Shown piece by piece: positions 4,660 to 5,627 of a DNA stretch of 5,627 nucleotides. The stretch is taken from positions 1 through 5,627 of the forward strand of contig DATBQR010000056.1 in assembly GCA_036560705.1 (NCBI GenBank), read 5' to 3'. How positions within the stretch are numbered: the stretch's first letter is position 1; each line of letters opens with the position of its first letter. The translations under genes were made by a program, and so were the position numbers. The notes below the pieces were generated by a model. It did not search any database and had not been told where the DNA came from. It saw nothing but the letters and a program-made list of their open reading frames with translations. This DNA is from RBG-16-66-20 sp036560705 (GTDB lineage Bacteria; Pseudomonadota; Gammaproteobacteria; Burkholderiales; SG8-39).

Positions 4660-5627
4660 TCACTGGAGGTCGAACTTGAAATACCGCTCGAACAGGTCGG
4701 CGTCGTCGAAATGCCGCCGGCCGACGAGCGCGGTGGGCTGCCGTCCCCACTGCCGCATCTGCCCCGCCGAGAGGACGCCCATCGGCCAGGCCCGCTCGAG
4801 CCCGGGGCGCTGCGTGCCCGGCACCAGACCGTCGGCATCGAAGGCGCTGCCGCGCGGCCCGACGGCGCGGATCAGGGATCGCAGGTCGCCGTAAGGACGC
4901 AGGGCATAGCGCACCAGGCTGTCGGTGCCGTGCGTCACGCCGACATGCTCGATGGCATGCGTGCCGCTGGCGATCCGCAGCAGCGGGCGCTCGCCGTCCG
5001 CCATGCGCGGCAGCGACTGCGGCGAGAACATCCATTCGTCGATGCCCCCGGGCGCCGGACGCGCGCCGGCGCGCGGCGTCGGGAAGAACAGGTGGCAGCA
5101 GCCGCTGGGATGGATCGCGTCGTAGACCAGCGGTTCGCCGTCGGGCGCAAGCGTCACGCGCCAGGTAATGCCGTCGAGTTTTCCGGCCAGGCGGTCGTCC
5201 TCCGACTGCGGGGGCCGCTCGGGAAACCACAGGGTATACACCAGCTGCAGCAGGATTTTCCCCTCGTAGATCGTCCGCGCGGGATGGGCGTAGACCGCCA
5301 GGTCCGAACCCTCGACCGTGGGCGTATTCACGTCGCGCAACCGGCGCAGCGCGCCGAAGCGGTCGTAATCGCCCTTCAGTTCGACTTCGAAGCTGGGCGC
5401 GTAGGCCGCGAGCAGCACTTTCAGGTCGTTGTCTTCCGGCTCCGGGATGCCGAGCGGATTTTGCGCGGCGCGCCGGAGGATCGCCACCGCCTGCGGGCGC
5501 GGCAGCGGTCCCTCGGGCTCGGGCGCGTAGCGCACCAGGCTCGCGCCCTCCGGCAACACCGGCGCGCGCCGGAACGCGGCCAGCGTCTCCTCTTCCTCGC
5601 GCCGCGCGGCCGCGGCGAACGCGAACC
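4660..5627 (-). CDS. Uncharacterised protein, 5' end cut by right edge
   Basis: I do not recognise this protein. The frame is open to the window edge, and the residues upstream of a possible GTG start at 5557-5559 read as plausible protein (FAAAARREEEETLAAFRRAP), so the true start probably lies outside. Numbering from that GTG gives 299 residues. Visible features are YDRFGALRRLRDVNTPTVEG (65-84), an apparent strand-rich region ARTIYEGKILLQLVYTLWFP (94-113), and ITWRVTLAPDGEPLVYDAIH (131-150) leading into HPSGCCHLFFPTP (150-162). Two more His-containing stretches follow (GTHAIEHVGVTHG, 199-211), and the C-terminus ends in DLFERYFKFDLQ. The His/Cys cluster could bind metal, which is inference. 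No membrane segment is clear in the visible part. It ends 16 nt before the ybhP-like gene on the same strand, so it is likely the upstream member of an operon with ybhP and clsB. Confidence 0.82.
   Translation of the reverse strand, partial: FAFAAAARREEEETLAAFRRAPVLPEGASLVRYAPEPEGPLPRPQAVAILRRAAQNPLGIPEPEDNDLKVLLAAYAPSFEVELKGDYDRFGALRRLRDVNTPTVEGSDLAVYAHPARTIYEGKILLQLVYTLWFPERPPQSEDDRLAGKLDGITWRVTLAPDGEPLVYDAIHPSGCCHLFFPTPRAGARPAPGGIDEWMFSPQSLPRMADGERPLLRIASGTHAIEHVGVTHGTDSLVRYALRPYGDLRSLIRAVGPRGSAFDADGLVPGTQRPGLERAWPMGVLSAGQMRQWGRQPTALVGRRHFDDADLFERYFKFDLQ

Noticed and set aside
3933..4679. Plus-strand open frame opposite the ybhP-like gene
   Set aside because: The minus strand encodes all EEP active-site motifs; the plus-strand frame is a shadow with no recognisable domain.
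5060..5075. 16-bp perfect palindrome made of G and C only
   Set aside because: It lies inside coding sequence for an Arg, Ala and Pro-rich stretch. In such GC-rich sequence alternating GC palindromes of this size are expected by chance, and there is no second copy or nearby regulatory signal.
4643..5230. Minus-strand frame overlapping the truncated right-hand gene
   Set aside because: Arg and Ala-rich low-complexity product in a shifted frame over the better supported gene 4660-5627.

Overview
The window (5,627 bp, visibly GC-rich) looks like ordinary chromosome from a betaproteobacterium or a close relative. The main evidence is the first 95 residues of EF-G, which I recall as beta-like (TGVNHKIGEVHDGAATMDW, then FWKGMAGNYPEHRINIIDTP), the S12 and S7 sequences, and a neighbouring small protein of a type I associate with Betaproteobacteria. 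No tRNA, rRNA, CRISPR array, insertion sequence or phage gene is visible. The longest stretch without a gene is the 112 bp between 1174 and 1285, and it carries a promoter and leader structures.

Layout. Left (1-1285, minus strand): the start of the str operon in the order rpsL, rpsG, fusA, with fusA running off the left edge. A strong sigma70-type promoter (TTGCGC, 17 bp, TATAAT) lies directly before rpsL. The leader that follows can form an 11-bp hairpin and an 8-bp inverted repeat next to the rpsL start codon. Middle (1286-2714): a small uncharacterised protein on the minus strand is divergent, across 27 bp, from a two-gene plus-strand operon that encodes two hot-dog-fold proteins, a 4HBT-type acyl-CoA thioesterase and a MaoC-type hydratase, only 1 nt apart. 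Right (2711-5627, minus strand): a compact three-gene operon, read right to left. It holds an uncharacterised protein cut by the window edge, a YbhP-like endonuclease/exonuclease/phosphatase-fold protein, and a ClsB-type cardiolipin synthase of the phospholipase D family. It converges on the MaoC gene, and the two stop codons share one CTAG.

How it fits together: three themes sit side by side, namely translation (S12, S7, EF-G), acyl-CoA chemistry (thioesterase and hydratase) and phospholipid synthesis (YbhP-ClsB, an arrangement also found in E. coli as ybhP-clsB). Nothing indicates a mobile or defence island. The least understood items are the rpsL leader, the 5'-truncated protein with an HPSGCCH motif, and the joint role of the two hot-dog enzymes.
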